The notes under the pieces are model-generated. The model worked only from the letters and a program-made list of their open reading frames with translations, had not been told where the DNA came from and searched no databases. DNA of 7,241 bases from contig PWTP01000155.1 of assembly GCA_003563865.1 (NCBI GenBank), forward strand, positions 1 through 7,241. The letters are read 5' to 3'. Both the position numbers and the translations under genes were made by a program. This stretch comes from Dehalococcoidia bacterium (GTDB lineage: Bacteria > Chloroflexota > Dehalococcoidia > Dehalococcoidales > CSSed11-197). Shown here piece by piece: positions 1 to 6,264 of the stretch (position 1 is the first letter of the stretch; each line of letters begins with the position of its first letter).

Positions 1-65
1 AGTTTTTGAAGTGGTTCCCGCCAGCTTATGAAGAACAAACAGTCAGGTGGGATCCATTTAAGTAA
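1..65 (+). CDS. C-terminal end of an upstream gene (partial, tentative)
   Basis: One plus-strand frame is open from the left edge and stops at TAA 63-65. It gives about 20 residues ending WFPPAYEEQTVRWDPFK. The other two plus frames stop at once (TGA at 7-9 and at 29-31). The residue mix (aromatic, proline and charged) looks like a real protein C terminus. It is too short to assign to a family. No terminator hairpin follows it before the promoter at 154, so transcription from upstream could run into the next unit. Confidence 0.4.
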   Translation, partial: FLKWFPPAYEEQTVRWDPFK

Positions 66-153
66 ACTATACATCCTGAGGTTATATTCCGATTACCCTG
101 CCGCCAGTTAATCCAACAAAGATACCAATATGCCCGTGTAATGCAGGTGCGTG

Positions 154-182
154 TTGACAATGCCAATCAGTCTGGATATAAT
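154..182 (+). promoter_or_regulatory. Consensus sigma-70-type promoter for the small-protein pair
   Basis: The -35 box TTGACA (154-159) and the -10 box TATAAT (177-182) both match the consensus perfectly, with the optimal 17-base spacer. Transcription should start near 188-190, giving a leader of about 57 bases before the ATG at 246. A promoter this strong suggests that the downstream small proteins can be made in large amounts, unless the overlapping inverted repeat represses it. Confidence 0.88.
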
Positions 183-183
183 C

Positions 184-218
184 TATTTTAGCAATCTCCA
201 GGATAGATTGCTAAAATA
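184..218. repeat. Perfect 14-bp inverted repeat over the transcription start (operator or 5' mRNA hairpin)
   Basis: The arms TATTTTAGCAATCT (184-197) and AGATTGCTAAAATA (205-218) are exact reverse complements around a 7-base spacer, CCAGGAT. The left arm begins one base after the -10 box and spans the expected start site. As DNA it is well placed for a dimeric repressor to block the promoter. As RNA the arms could form a hairpin at the 5' end of the message, though the transcript would lack the first few bases of the left arm. No T-run follows, and no attenuator alternative is obvious. Confidence 0.8.
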
Positions 219-245
219 ATAAAACCGTCTTAAGGAGGCTATTAA

Positions 246-587
246 ATGGAATCAATGGTTAAGCTGGGTGAAGTTCAGGTGAACATCACAAACGATGTAA
301 AAACAACAGAGGATTTGAAGGTTCTGCTGAGATGGGGTTGGGGTGCAGAGATAACCGGCAAGCTGGCATTTAAACCTTCCGAAGAATTAAAAGCCGGCGA
401 CCGGGTCAAAGTCCTCATAGAAAAAGTAATCGATGTTCCTGATCCGGTAGAAGAAGCCCCTGAAACCGATACAAACGTTTCACAGCCTGAAAGTGAAAGG
501 TCTGCAGATTCTGCAGCAACTGAAGAAACCGTAGGACAGCAGCAGGAAGTTCCAGCTGAAACAACCACCGACACTAAGTCAGCTTAG
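246..587 (+). CDS. Small acidic-tailed protein of unknown function (tandem paralog A)
   Basis: This 113-residue protein starts at ATG 246 behind a full Shine-Dalgarno sequence, AAGGAGG (232-238), 7 bases upstream. It has two parts. Residues about 5-62 form a compact, probably mostly beta domain with the stretches DLKVLLRWGWGAEI and ELKAGDRVKVLIEK. Residues about 64-113 are a low-complexity tail rich in Glu, Thr, Ala, Pro and Gln, probably disordered. There is no signal peptide, membrane segment or cysteine, so a cytosolic location is likely. The core is clearly related to the next gene: roughly half of about 39 aligned positions are identical, including VLLR, the following Trp, and GD-x-x-KV-x-x-EK. 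The tail is absent from that paralog. I do not recognise the family. The minus-strand open frame here is a shadow. Confidence 0.85.
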   Translation: MESMVKLGEVQVNITNDVKTTEDLKVLLRWGWGAEITGKLAFKPSEELKAGDRVKVLIEKVIDVPDPVEEAPETDTNVSQPESERSADSAATEETVGQQQEVPAETTTDTKSA

Positions 588-625
588 AGATTTTTAAAAT
601 AATATAGCACAAGGGAGGCTACAAT

Positions 626-832
626 ATGGAACCGGTTATAATCGGTGAAGCTAGCGGTAAAATGACCAGTGAAATTTCCAAAGAAGAGCAGTTAAGAGTC
701 TTATTAAGAGTTAACTGGACAGCAAAATCTGAAGAAGTTCCGTTTAACCCTGAAGAGGATTTAAAAGTAGGTGATAAAATCAAGGTAACCATGGAAAAGA
801 TATCTGAAGCCCCGGCATCAGAATCCGGATAG
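626..832 (+). CDS. Small protein of unknown function (tandem paralog B, core domain only)
   Basis: This 68-residue protein starts at ATG 626, preceded by AGGGAGG (612-618). It is a short paralog of the 246-587 product. EQLRVLLRVNW aligns with EDLKVLLRWGW, and DLKVGDKIKVTMEK aligns with ELKAGDRVKVLIEK. The long acidic tail is missing and only EAPASESG follows the core. Even the leaders look duplicated: GGAGGCTA, a short A/T stretch, then ATGGA in both. The gap between the genes is 38 bases with no terminator, so both should lie on one transcript ending at the terminator 884-914. No membrane segment or known catalytic motif is visible. The GD-x-(V/I)-KV segment suggests a small beta domain, but this is inference only. 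Confidence 0.83.
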   Translation: MEPVIIGEASGKMTSEISKEEQLRVLLRVNWTAKSEEVPFNPEEDLKVGDKIKVTMEKISEAPASESG

Positions 833-883
833 AAATCGTTGATAAGATTTAGTGGTTAATATTTAATAATATCTCGCTTACCG

Positions 884-914
884 GGGCAGTTGGGTAAAAT
901 CCGGCTGCCCTTTT
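884..914 (+). terminator. Rho-independent terminator after the small-protein pair
   Basis: The left arm GGGCAGTTGG (884-893) pairs over 10 positions (two of them G-U) with CCGGCTGCCC (901-910), around the loop GTAAAAT. TTTT (911-914) follows directly. It lies about 50 bases after the stop of the second small gene and separates that unit from the YtxH gene. Confidence 0.8.
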
Positions 915-966
915 CAATAAATATTAATAATATAGTATAGAATTAAAGGTGTTATGTAAGTTAGCT

Positions 967-990
967 CTGCTCTTGGTATTATATGAGCAG
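967..990. repeat. Inverted repeat around the -35 box of the YtxH promoter
   Basis: CTGCTC (967-972) and GAGCAG (985-990) are exact reverse complements separated by 12 bases. They bracket the -35 hexamer at 973-978 and reach into the spacer. The geometry fits a dimeric regulator, but six-base arms can arise by chance. Confidence 0.4.
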
Positions 991-1002
991 GAATGATAAA
1001 AT
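973..1002 (+). promoter_or_regulatory. Sigma-70-type promoter with extended -10 for the YtxH gene
   Basis: The -35 box is TTGGTA (973-978) and the -10 box is TAAAAT (997-1002), with an 18-base spacer. TG at 994-995, one base before the -10 box, makes an extended -10 element (TGATAAAAT). Transcription should start near 1009, inside the short near-palindrome ACACATATGGTGT (1003-1015), and the leader would be about 68 bases. Confidence 0.68.
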
Positions 1003-1076
1003 ACACATATGGTGTGTGCCATAAATGAATCGCTACAATCGCTTATCGGTACAAGTATTATGAAAGGGAGGTTACG

Positions 1077-1316
1077 ATGTTAGACAGAGAAAAAGGCACC
1101 GGTTTTGCTATCGGCATGCTCGCTGGAGCAGCCTTGGGATTGGCAGTCGGAATTCTGTATGCTCCACGCTCAGGTGCTGAAACACGGGCAATAATGCTGG
1201 AGAAAACTGAGGAGGCCAGGTCCAAAGCCCGCGATATAGTCCAGGAGGCAAGAGAAAGAGCCAAGCGAATTATTGAAGATGCCAAAGGCAAAGCGGCTGA
1301 AGACCAGGAGCAATAA
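1077..1316 (+). CDS. YtxH-type small membrane-anchored protein
   Basis: This 79-residue protein starts at ATG 1077 with a very strong Shine-Dalgarno sequence, AAAGGGAGG (1063-1071). Residues about 9-29 form a glycine- and alanine-rich single membrane segment (GFAIGMLAGAALGLAVGILY). LYAPRSGAETR (28-38 or nearby) follows, which is the hallmark of the YtxH family (membrane segment, then APxSGxETR). Residues about 40-75 are a highly charged helix, rich in Ala, Glu, Lys and Arg, that could form a coiled coil in the cytoplasm. The length is typical of short YtxH proteins. Some family members have been linked to general stress responses, but no enzymatic role is known. The gene has its own promoter and appears to be monocistronic, with large hairpins directly downstream. 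Confidence 0.88.
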   Translation: MLDREKGTGFAIGMLAGAALGLAVGILYAPRSGAETRAIMLEKTEEARSKARDIVQEARERAKRIIEDAKGKAAEDQEQ

Positions 1317-1329
1317 TCAGTTTCAACTG

Positions 1330-1393
1330 TATACTTTTATAGACCTGCGACATGCTTTTTCCGAAAGCCAGTGTTAGGTCTGGGTAAAGTATA
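1330..1393. other. Long nested imperfect hairpin downstream of the YtxH gene
   Basis: Three nested pairings fold this stretch into one rod. TATACTTT (1330-1337) pairs with AAAGTATA (1386-1393). AGACCT (1341-1346) pairs with AGGTCT (1376-1381). ACAT/GTGT and GCTTT (1354-1358) pair with AAAGC (1364-1368) around the loop TTCCG. Small internal loops separate the blocks. It begins 13 bases after the YtxH stop, so it would sit in that mRNA's 3' end. It could stabilise or process the transcript, be a small structured RNA, or be a miniature palindromic repeat. There is no clean T-run after it. Confidence 0.55.
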
Positions 1394-1407
1394 AAAATTC
1401 TGACAAT

Positions 1408-1436
1408 ATGCCAGGCTTTTGTTAAAAGCCTGGCAT
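1408..1436. terminator. Perfect 13-bp stem-loop; probable but atypical terminator
   Basis: ATGCCAGGCTTTT (1408-1420) and AAAAGCCTGGCAT (1424-1436) pair perfectly around the 3-base loop GTT. The stem is strong enough to end transcription of the YtxH unit or to protect its 3' end. The downstream bases are GCCTTATATT rather than a U-run, so a classical intrinsic terminator is not proven. On the minus strand the flank ATTGTCAG also lacks a T-run. Confidence 0.5.
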
Positions 1437-1482
1437 GCCTTATATTGGTTAGTGTTACGGCAATGATTAATTACCAGCTCAA

Positions 1483-1512
1483 TTGAAAGAATGCCGTCCT
1501 TCAAGCTAAAAT
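1483..1512 (+). promoter_or_regulatory. Likely promoter of the ABC exporter operon
   Basis: TTGAAA (1483-1488) and TAAAAT (1507-1512) are separated by 18 bases, and each differs from consensus at one position. Transcription should start near 1519, with a leader of about 63 bases. The 10-base direct repeat AATGATTAAT occurs at 1462-1471, upstream of the -35 box, and at 1510-1519, over the end of the -10 box and the start site. This suggests binding sites for a regulator. Confidence 0.55.
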
Positions 1513-1581
1513 GATTAATACACACCAGCAGTTCTTGTGCCCGCTGCAAGTATGGAAGTTTAGGTTAATTGGAAGGAAATA

Positions 1582-2274
1582 ATGAACAAGCCTCCCCTGA
1601 TTTGCATCAAATTCATAACTAAAAGCTATACTTCAGGCAACACAATACGCCGGGTTCTGACGTCAGTCAGTGATGACATCTGCAAAGGAGAATGCATCGC
1701 CCTGCTGGGCCAGAGCGGCTCAGGTAAATCAACCCTTTTAAACCTTGTTAGTGGTATGGACAAACCGGATAGTGGCCAGATTTTAATTGATGGGGTTGAC
1801 ATTACTACCTTGAGCGAGCACCAGAGAACCCTTTTTCGGCGCCGTCATATTGGCTTTATCTACCAGTTTTTTAATCTAATCCCTACCTTGAACATAATGG
1901 AAAACATTTTACTTCCACTTGAACTTAATAAAAAAAATAACAAAGAACAGGCACTCGAATTACTTGATGAAGTTGGTCTGCTTAACAGAAAGAATGATTT
2001 TCCTGATCGCCTTTCCGGTGGCGAGCAGCAACGGGTTGCTATTATCCGGGCTCTGGTGCATGATCCGTTGATTATTCTGGCAGACGAACCTACCGGAAAC
2101 CTGGATAAAAAAACCGGACGGGCTATGCTCGATATAATGGAAAGGCTGATACGTAAAAGAAACAAAAACCTTATTCTGGTTACCCATAGTACCGAAGTGT
2201 CCAAATTTGCCGATAGGCTTTTGCTGCTTGAAGAGGGCAAACTGGTCAAACAAAACCGGGAAACCCGATGCTGA
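1582..2274 (+). CDS. ABC transporter ATP-binding protein, MacB/LolD type (AttE-like)
   Basis: This 230-residue nucleotide-binding subunit should power the FtsX-type permease encoded next. All catalytic motifs are intact: Walker A GQSGSGKST (43-51), Q-loop glutamine in YQFFNL (Q95), signature LSGGEQQ (144-150), Walker B LIILADE (163-169), D-loop GNLD (172-175) and switch histidine H202. The run RRRHIGFIYQFFNL and the length of about 230 residues are typical of the LolD/MacB/FtsE branch, whose members drive mechanotransmission rather than classical alternating-access transport. The start at ATG 1582 is supported by GGAAGG (1571-1576). Its 3' end overlaps the permease start by 7 bases (2268-2274), which implies translational coupling. 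The AttE label rests on the downstream AttH-type partner. Two minus-strand frames here are shadows. Confidence 0.95.
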   Translation: MNKPPLICIKFITKSYTSGNTIRRVLTSVSDDICKGECIALLGQSGSGKSTLLNLVSGMDKPDSGQILIDGVDITTLSEHQRTLFRRRHIGFIYQFFNLIPTLNIMENILLPLELNKKNNKEQALELLDEVGLLNRKNDFPDRLSGGEQQRVAIIRALVHDPLIILADEPTGNLDKKTGRAMLDIMERLIRKRNKNLILVTHSTEVSKFADRLLLLEEGKLVKQNRETRC

Positions 2275-4790
2275 CTCCAATACTCTCCCGTTCTATCTGG
2301 AAATATCTGCTGAAGCACCCGTATGTTATTTTACTTTCTATACTAGGTGTTTCTATCGGAGTTGCAGTGGTTATATCGGTAGATATTGCCAAAACAAGTG
2401 CCCAAAGGGCTTTTGAGCTATCCCTCGAAAGTGTAACCGGTGAAGCAACCCACCAGGTTATAGGCGGACCACTCGGTCTGAATGAGACTATTTATGTTGA
2501 ATTTAAAGAGGAATTCCCGGAGTTTGACAGTTCCCCGGTAATTGAAGGGTATGTGACTCTAGAAGGTCAGACAGTGCAGTTGTTGGGGCTGGATTTTTTC
2601 TCTGACACTTATTATAGCAGGCAGATAACCGGAATCAGCAGCAGCACTTTAATCAGCCTTTTGCTTGAGCCAAATGCAGTACTGGTAGCCCAGGTGATGG
2701 GCGAAAGGATGAATATCTCCCCCGGTGAGACTATTAATATTTCCATAGCCGGCGTTCAAAGGGAGATTCTTGTTGCAGGTTTTGCCGGCCAAACAGAAGA
2801 CTCCACTATGGATGGGGTGATAGCTGCCGATATAGCTGCAGCCCAGGAACTTTTGGGGAAAACCGGCTACATAGACCGCATTAACCTGATCCTGCCGGAT
2901 GACGGTATTTTGCTGACATCCATAAATGACTGGCTGCCTGAAGGAACAACGCTGATATCAACAGCTGCCAGCAATGAATCGACCATGAACATGACCAATG
3001 CATTCAATGTTAACTTAACAGCCATGAGCCTGCTGGCACTGGTGGTAGGCATGTTTTTAATATATAACACTATGACTTTTTCAGTGCTGCAGCGTAGAGG
3101 CCTTATCGGATCTTTACGCGTGCTCGGAGTTACCAGGAGAGAGATTTTCACCGAAATCCTGATTGAAGCCGCGATTATCGGGCTCATCGGAACATCACTG
3201 GGTTTACTGCTGGGTATTCTGCTGGGCCAGGAAATGGTCAAGCTGGTACTAAGAACAGTAAATGATCTGTATTTTGTCTTAACAGTGAGCACGTTTCATC
3301 TTACCTGGGAGACAATTATAAAAGGTTTAGTGCTGGGCATAGGGGTATCTTTGGCAGCAGCCTTTGTCCCTGCACTGGAGGCCGCCTCTTCACCTCCCCA
3401 GGTAGCCCGATTCCGCTCGGTAGTAGAAAGCCTGGCTCACCGCCTGCTGCCCTATATTGCCCTGGCCGGTTTTTTGCTGATGGCTCTTTCCGTGGTTATC
3501 TTGTTTGCCTTTGACAGAAGTATAGTGGCCGGCTTTGCATCACTATTCATGCTGGTAATAGGTTTTGCCCTGTGTATACCGGGTATAGTTTATCATTTGT
3601 CACATAACACCGGCCTCGTGATAGGTAACCGGGCTGGCACCCTCTCAAAACTGGCAATTACCGGTATTTCCGGCTCAATCAGCCGTACAGGCACTGCAAT
3701 AGCCGCATTGGCAGTAGCTATATCAGTAGTTGTCGGTATGGGCACTATGATAGAAAGTTTCCGTGGCACTGTGGACCAGTGGCTAAGACAGACCATTCAG
3801 GGAGATATATATGTAAGCACTACCGGCGATGTTTCACGCCGCTCGGCCAACCCCCTGCCAGAGCATATAGTATCAGGTGTGATGGAATTGGATGGAATAG
3901 AAGCCATAAAAAAGTTAAAGACGATATATGTTGAAACCAATACCGGAACAATCGAGGTGCACGCCATAAACCCGATGGATCAAAGCCGGATGGAATACCG
4001 GTTAAAGAAAGGCGATGAAACCCTGGCCTGGAGTAGCTTTGATAAGGGTGAGTCGCTCTTTGTGTCTGAACCTTATGCCTACCGCCATGACATTTCACCG
4101 GGAGACAGCCTCTTGATGGTAACTGACCAGGGATGGCAAGAATTTGAGGTAGGCGGTATCTATTATGATTACAGCACCGACCAGGGAATAGTACTGATGC
4201 CTGAATCAATTTATCACAAATACTGGCAAGATACTTCGGTTTCATCATTGAGTTTATATCTTGAGAACCGAGAGGATAAAGATGCAATCATGACGGCTGC
4301 CCGAAATATTGTGGACGATGAACCGGGCGTAAGAGTAAGAGACAGCTTAAACATCCGCCAGGCGGGCCTGAATGTATTTGACCGCACCTTTTTAATAACC
4401 GGTGTAATGCAGTTTTTAGCAATAATTGTTGCCTTCATCGGCATCTTGAGTGCGTTAATGGCTTATCAACTTGAAAAGGTAAAGGAAATTGGGGTGTTGA
4501 GGGCAATGGGATTTACGCCTCGCCAAGTCTGGGGGATGGTTAGCCTACAGACCGGTTTTATGGGAACAATTGCCGGAGTGCTGGCAATTCCTTTAGGGCT
4601 GGTTATTTCAGTTCTCCTCGTGTTTATCATTAATATACGCTCATTTGGCTGGAGCATGCAGATGACAATTTCATCCAGTACTATCATAGAAGCTTTTCTG
4701 ATTGCTGTCGGAGCTGCATTGCTGGCAAGCCTGTACCCTGCCTGGAAGATGTCTCGTATATCACCCGCAGAGGCACTGAGAGAGGAATGA
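2268..4790 (+). CDS. Double-FtsX-domain ABC permease, MacB/LolC type (AttF-AttG-like fusion)
   Basis: This is an 840-residue inner-membrane permease. The order is: TM1 at about 18-40; first extracytoplasmic domain about 45-245; three helices forming the first FtsX domain (about 248-370, with the cytoplasmic loop QRRGLIGSLRVLGVTRREI); two linker helices (about 392-443); TM7 about 470-495; second extracytoplasmic domain about 500-700; three helices of the second FtsX domain (about 705-825, loop EKVKEIGVLRAMGFTPRQV). It ends ISPAEALREE, as FtsX permeases commonly do. The two halves repeat one 4-helix MacB/LolC-like unit, so one polypeptide can supply both permease positions, which are separate genes in AttEFGH-type systems. 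Its ATG overlaps the ATPase stop and it has only a weak Shine-Dalgarno sequence of its own. A role in exporting or extracting a lipidic or envelope substrate is inferred from the family. Confidence 0.93.
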   Translation: MLTPILSRSIWKYLLKHPYVILLSILGVSIGVAVVISVDIAKTSAQRAFELSLESVTGEATHQVIGGPLGLNETIYVEFKEEFPEFDSSPVIEGYVTLEGQTVQLLGLDFFSDTYYSRQITGISSSTLISLLLEPNAVLVAQVMGERMNISPGETINISIAGVQREILVAGFAGQTEDSTMDGVIAADIAAAQELLGKTGYIDRINLILPDDGILLTSINDWLPEGTTLISTAASNESTMNMTNAFNVNLTAMSLLALVVGMFLIYNTMTFSVLQRRGLIGSLRVLGVTRREIFTEILIEAAIIGLIGTSLGLLLGILLGQEMVKLVLRTVNDLYFVLTVSTFHLTWETIIKGLVLGIGVSLAAAFVPALEAASSPPQVARFRSVVESLAHRLLPYIALAGFLLMALSVVILFAFDRSIVAGFASLFMLVIGFALCIPGIVYHLSHNTGLVIGNRAGTLSKLAITGISGSISRTGTAIAALAVAISVVVGMGTMIESFRGTVDQWLRQTIQGDIYVSTTGDVSRRSANPLPEHIVSGVMELDGIEAIKKLKTIYVETNTGTIEVHAINPMDQSRMEYRLKKGDETLAWSSFDKGESLFVSEPYAYRHDISPGDSLLMVTDQGWQEFEVGGIYYDYSTDQGIVLMPESIYHKYWQDTSVSSLSLYLENREDKDAIMTAARNIVDDEPGVRVRDSLNIRQAGLNVFDRTFLITGVMQFLAIIVAFIGILSALMAYQLEKVKEIGVLRAMGFTPRQVWGMVSLQTGFMGTIAGVLAIPLGLVISVLLVFIINIRSFGWSMQMTISSSTIIEAFLIAVGAALLASLYPAWKMSRISPAEALREE

Positions 4791-4791
4791 T

Positions 4792-5952
4792 ATGAGGAAA
4801 AGCTCATCAGTAAAATTATTTGGCACTCTAGCCACACTACTGATAATTGTCTCATCAATAGCCGGATGTGATGATGGAGACACCCATAATGATGACAAGC
4901 TGGACATTGCCACAGCCCTTGGCAGTGGCAACATGGAAGGCTACAGCAAAGCTGATAAACCGGTTGAGTTTACATTCCCGGATGACCACTTTGCTCATGA
5001 AGAATTTAGAAATGAGTGGTGGTATTTCACCGGCAACCTCTATGACCGGAACGGTAATAGATTCGGCTATCAATTGACCTTCTTCCGTATAGCCATCAGC
5101 CCGGAGGCTGCTGAGCGAGAATCAGCCTGGGCTACCAATCAGATATACATGGTCCATCTGGCGGTCTCTGATATAGAAAACGAGGAATTTTACTACTATG
5201 AAAAACTCAACCGGGGTGCATTGGGGTTGGCCGGCTTCAAGGATGAAGGTTTTTGTTTAAATGTAGATAACTGGTATATCAGTGGCGCCCAGGATGGTAG
5301 TTTCCCCTGGCAATTATATGCGGAAAAAGACGGAGTAAAAATATCGCTTGAAGTAGATCCGGTTAAAGACATTGTTTTACAAGGAGAAAACGGGCTAAGC
5401 TTTAAAAGCATTGATGGAAAAAGTGCTTCCTATTATTATTCCATTACCCGGCTGGCAACCAATGGTTTTATCGAGTTAGGCGGTGCAAAACACGAAGTTA
5501 GCGGAATCTCCTGGCTCGACCGGGAATGGAGCACCAGCACCCTTAGCCAAGAACAGATAGGCTGGGACTGGTTTGCCCTGCATCTGGATGACGGCACAGA
5601 TATCATCTATTTCCAACTCAGGTATAAGGACGGAAGCACATACCCATATAACGAAGGCATGATTATTGATGCTGAAGGCAACAGCAAGAAACTCAAAACT
5701 AACGATATCCCGCTAGCGGTCAACCAAACATGGCAAAGCCCATTTGGTGGGGTTTATCCGGTGGAATGGGAAGCTGAAATAACCCCTCTAAATAAAACAG
5801 TGGTTATCAGGGCTGTGTTCCCGGAACAGGAACTCGATCTCACTACCCGTTACTGGGAAGGTGCGGTTGATATATTCGACAAACAGAATCCGGGGCACAT
5901 TATCGGCACCGGTTATATGGAAATGACCGGCTATACAGAATCAGTTTCATAA
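4792..5952 (+). CDS. AttH/CrtC-fold lipocalin-like lipoprotein
   Basis: This 386-residue secreted lipoprotein starts at ATG 4792, one base after the permease stop. Its Shine-Dalgarno GAGAGAGGA (4778-4786) lies inside the permease gene. Residues 1-25 are a lipoprotein signal peptide (Arg-Lys, a hydrophobic core, then the lipobox IAGC), so C26 should be lipidated. A short acidic linker leads into the AttH/CrtC-like two-lobed beta fold, marked by FRNEWWYFTGNL (72-83), QLTFFR (94-99), WLDREWS (241-247), GWDWFALHLDDG (257-268) and YWEGAVDIF (354-362). The family includes carotenoid 1,2-hydratase (CrtC) and AttH, the periplasmic partner of AttEFG exporters. No carotenoid gene is nearby, so the AttH role fits better: binding or processing a hydrophobic substrate handled by the ABC pair. 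Whether it is an enzyme is unknown. Confidence 0.92.
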   Translation: MRKSSSVKLFGTLATLLIIVSSIAGCDDGDTHNDDKLDIATALGSGNMEGYSKADKPVEFTFPDDHFAHEEFRNEWWYFTGNLYDRNGNRFGYQLTFFRIAISPEAAERESAWATNQIYMVHLAVSDIENEEFYYYEKLNRGALGLAGFKDEGFCLNVDNWYISGAQDGSFPWQLYAEKDGVKISLEVDPVKDIVLQGENGLSFKSIDGKSASYYYSITRLATNGFIELGGAKHEVSGISWLDREWSTSTLSQEQIGWDWFALHLDDGTDIIYFQLRYKDGSTYPYNEGMIIDAEGNSKKLKTNDIPLAVNQTWQSPFGGVYPVEWEAEITPLNKTVVIRAVFPEQELDLTTRYWEGAVDIFDKQNPGHIIGTGYMEMTGYTESVS

Positions 5953-6185
5953 AAACACCTGTACAAATATTTGCCATACTTTTAAAGGTTCTGGTTTGGG
6001 GCACTTTGATTCATTTTCGCCTTCCAGGCCGAGGGTTACCTGCATAACCAGCGGTTTTTCAAAGCCAACAAATTTTCCAGTAATTCTTTTATTGTTTGCT
6101 CATTAAGGGCTTGTATTGTTAAATCCTTGTAACCATTAACACTATGCTCCCCCACCTGGATCGGAGCCGTATATTTCAGTAACAT
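5947..6185 (-). pseudogene. Small gene of unknown function split by one frameshift
   Basis: Two adjacent minus-strand frames together read as one small protein. The first runs from ATG 6185-6183 (codon before it is TGA) to TAA 6038-6036, and contains YTAPIQVGEHSVNGYKDLTI and ALNEQTIKELLE. The second is open from about 6097 to TGA 5949-5947 and contains KFVGFEKPLVMQVTLGLEG and CPKPEPLKVWQIFVQVFL. Restoring one A in the run GGAAAATTT (6078-6070) joins them as KELLE-KFVGFEKP, giving about 79 residues. A deletion in a homopolymer (mutation or sequencing error) is the simplest cause. The run can also be read as A_AAT_TTG, the X_XXY_YYZ pattern of a -1 slippery site. No Shine-Dalgarno is evident before the ATG. 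The 3' end overlaps the AttH stop convergently by 6 bases. I do not recognise the family. Confidence 0.55.
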
Positions 6186-6232
6186 TCACTAATTAAATGC
6201 AGGTTAATCTGGAGAAACATTTCGCACTTGGG

Positions 6233-6264
6233 TTAACCGGGTTTCTTAAACCGGGGTTAATTTT
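6233..6264. terminator. Hairpin between convergent genes, possible terminator
   Basis: TTAACC (6233-6238) pairs with GGTTAA (6255-6260), and GGTTT (6240-6244) pairs with AAACC (6248-6252), around the loop CTT. A small internal mismatch separates the two blocks. On the plus strand it is followed by TTTT (6261-6264), so it could stop transcription arriving from the exporter operon. On the minus strand it starts within a few bases of the stop of the membrane-protein gene but lacks a T-run there. Confidence 0.45.

Noticed and set aside
275..574. Minus-strand frame of 99 codons opposite the first small protein
   Set aside because: The plus frame has a consensus promoter, a full Shine-Dalgarno and a paralog next door. 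The minus frame is a serine-rich mirror of the acidic tail.
1337..1549. Minus-strand open frame of 70 codons between the YtxH gene and the ABC operon
   Set aside because: It starts at TTG with no Shine-Dalgarno, runs through both hairpins and the predicted operon promoter, and its cysteine- and asparagine-rich product resembles translated palindrome rather than a protein.
1960..2416. Overlapping minus and plus frames at the ATPase-permease junction
   Set aside because: The ATPase and permease frames carry intact family motifs across this stretch. The others have none and lack ribosome binding sites.
4792..5952. Calling the lipoprotein a carotenoid 1,2-hydratase (CrtC)
   Set aside because: The fold family is shared, but there is no carotenoid gene nearby, it has a lipoprotein signal, and it sits in an ABC exporter operon, which supports the AttH-type role instead.
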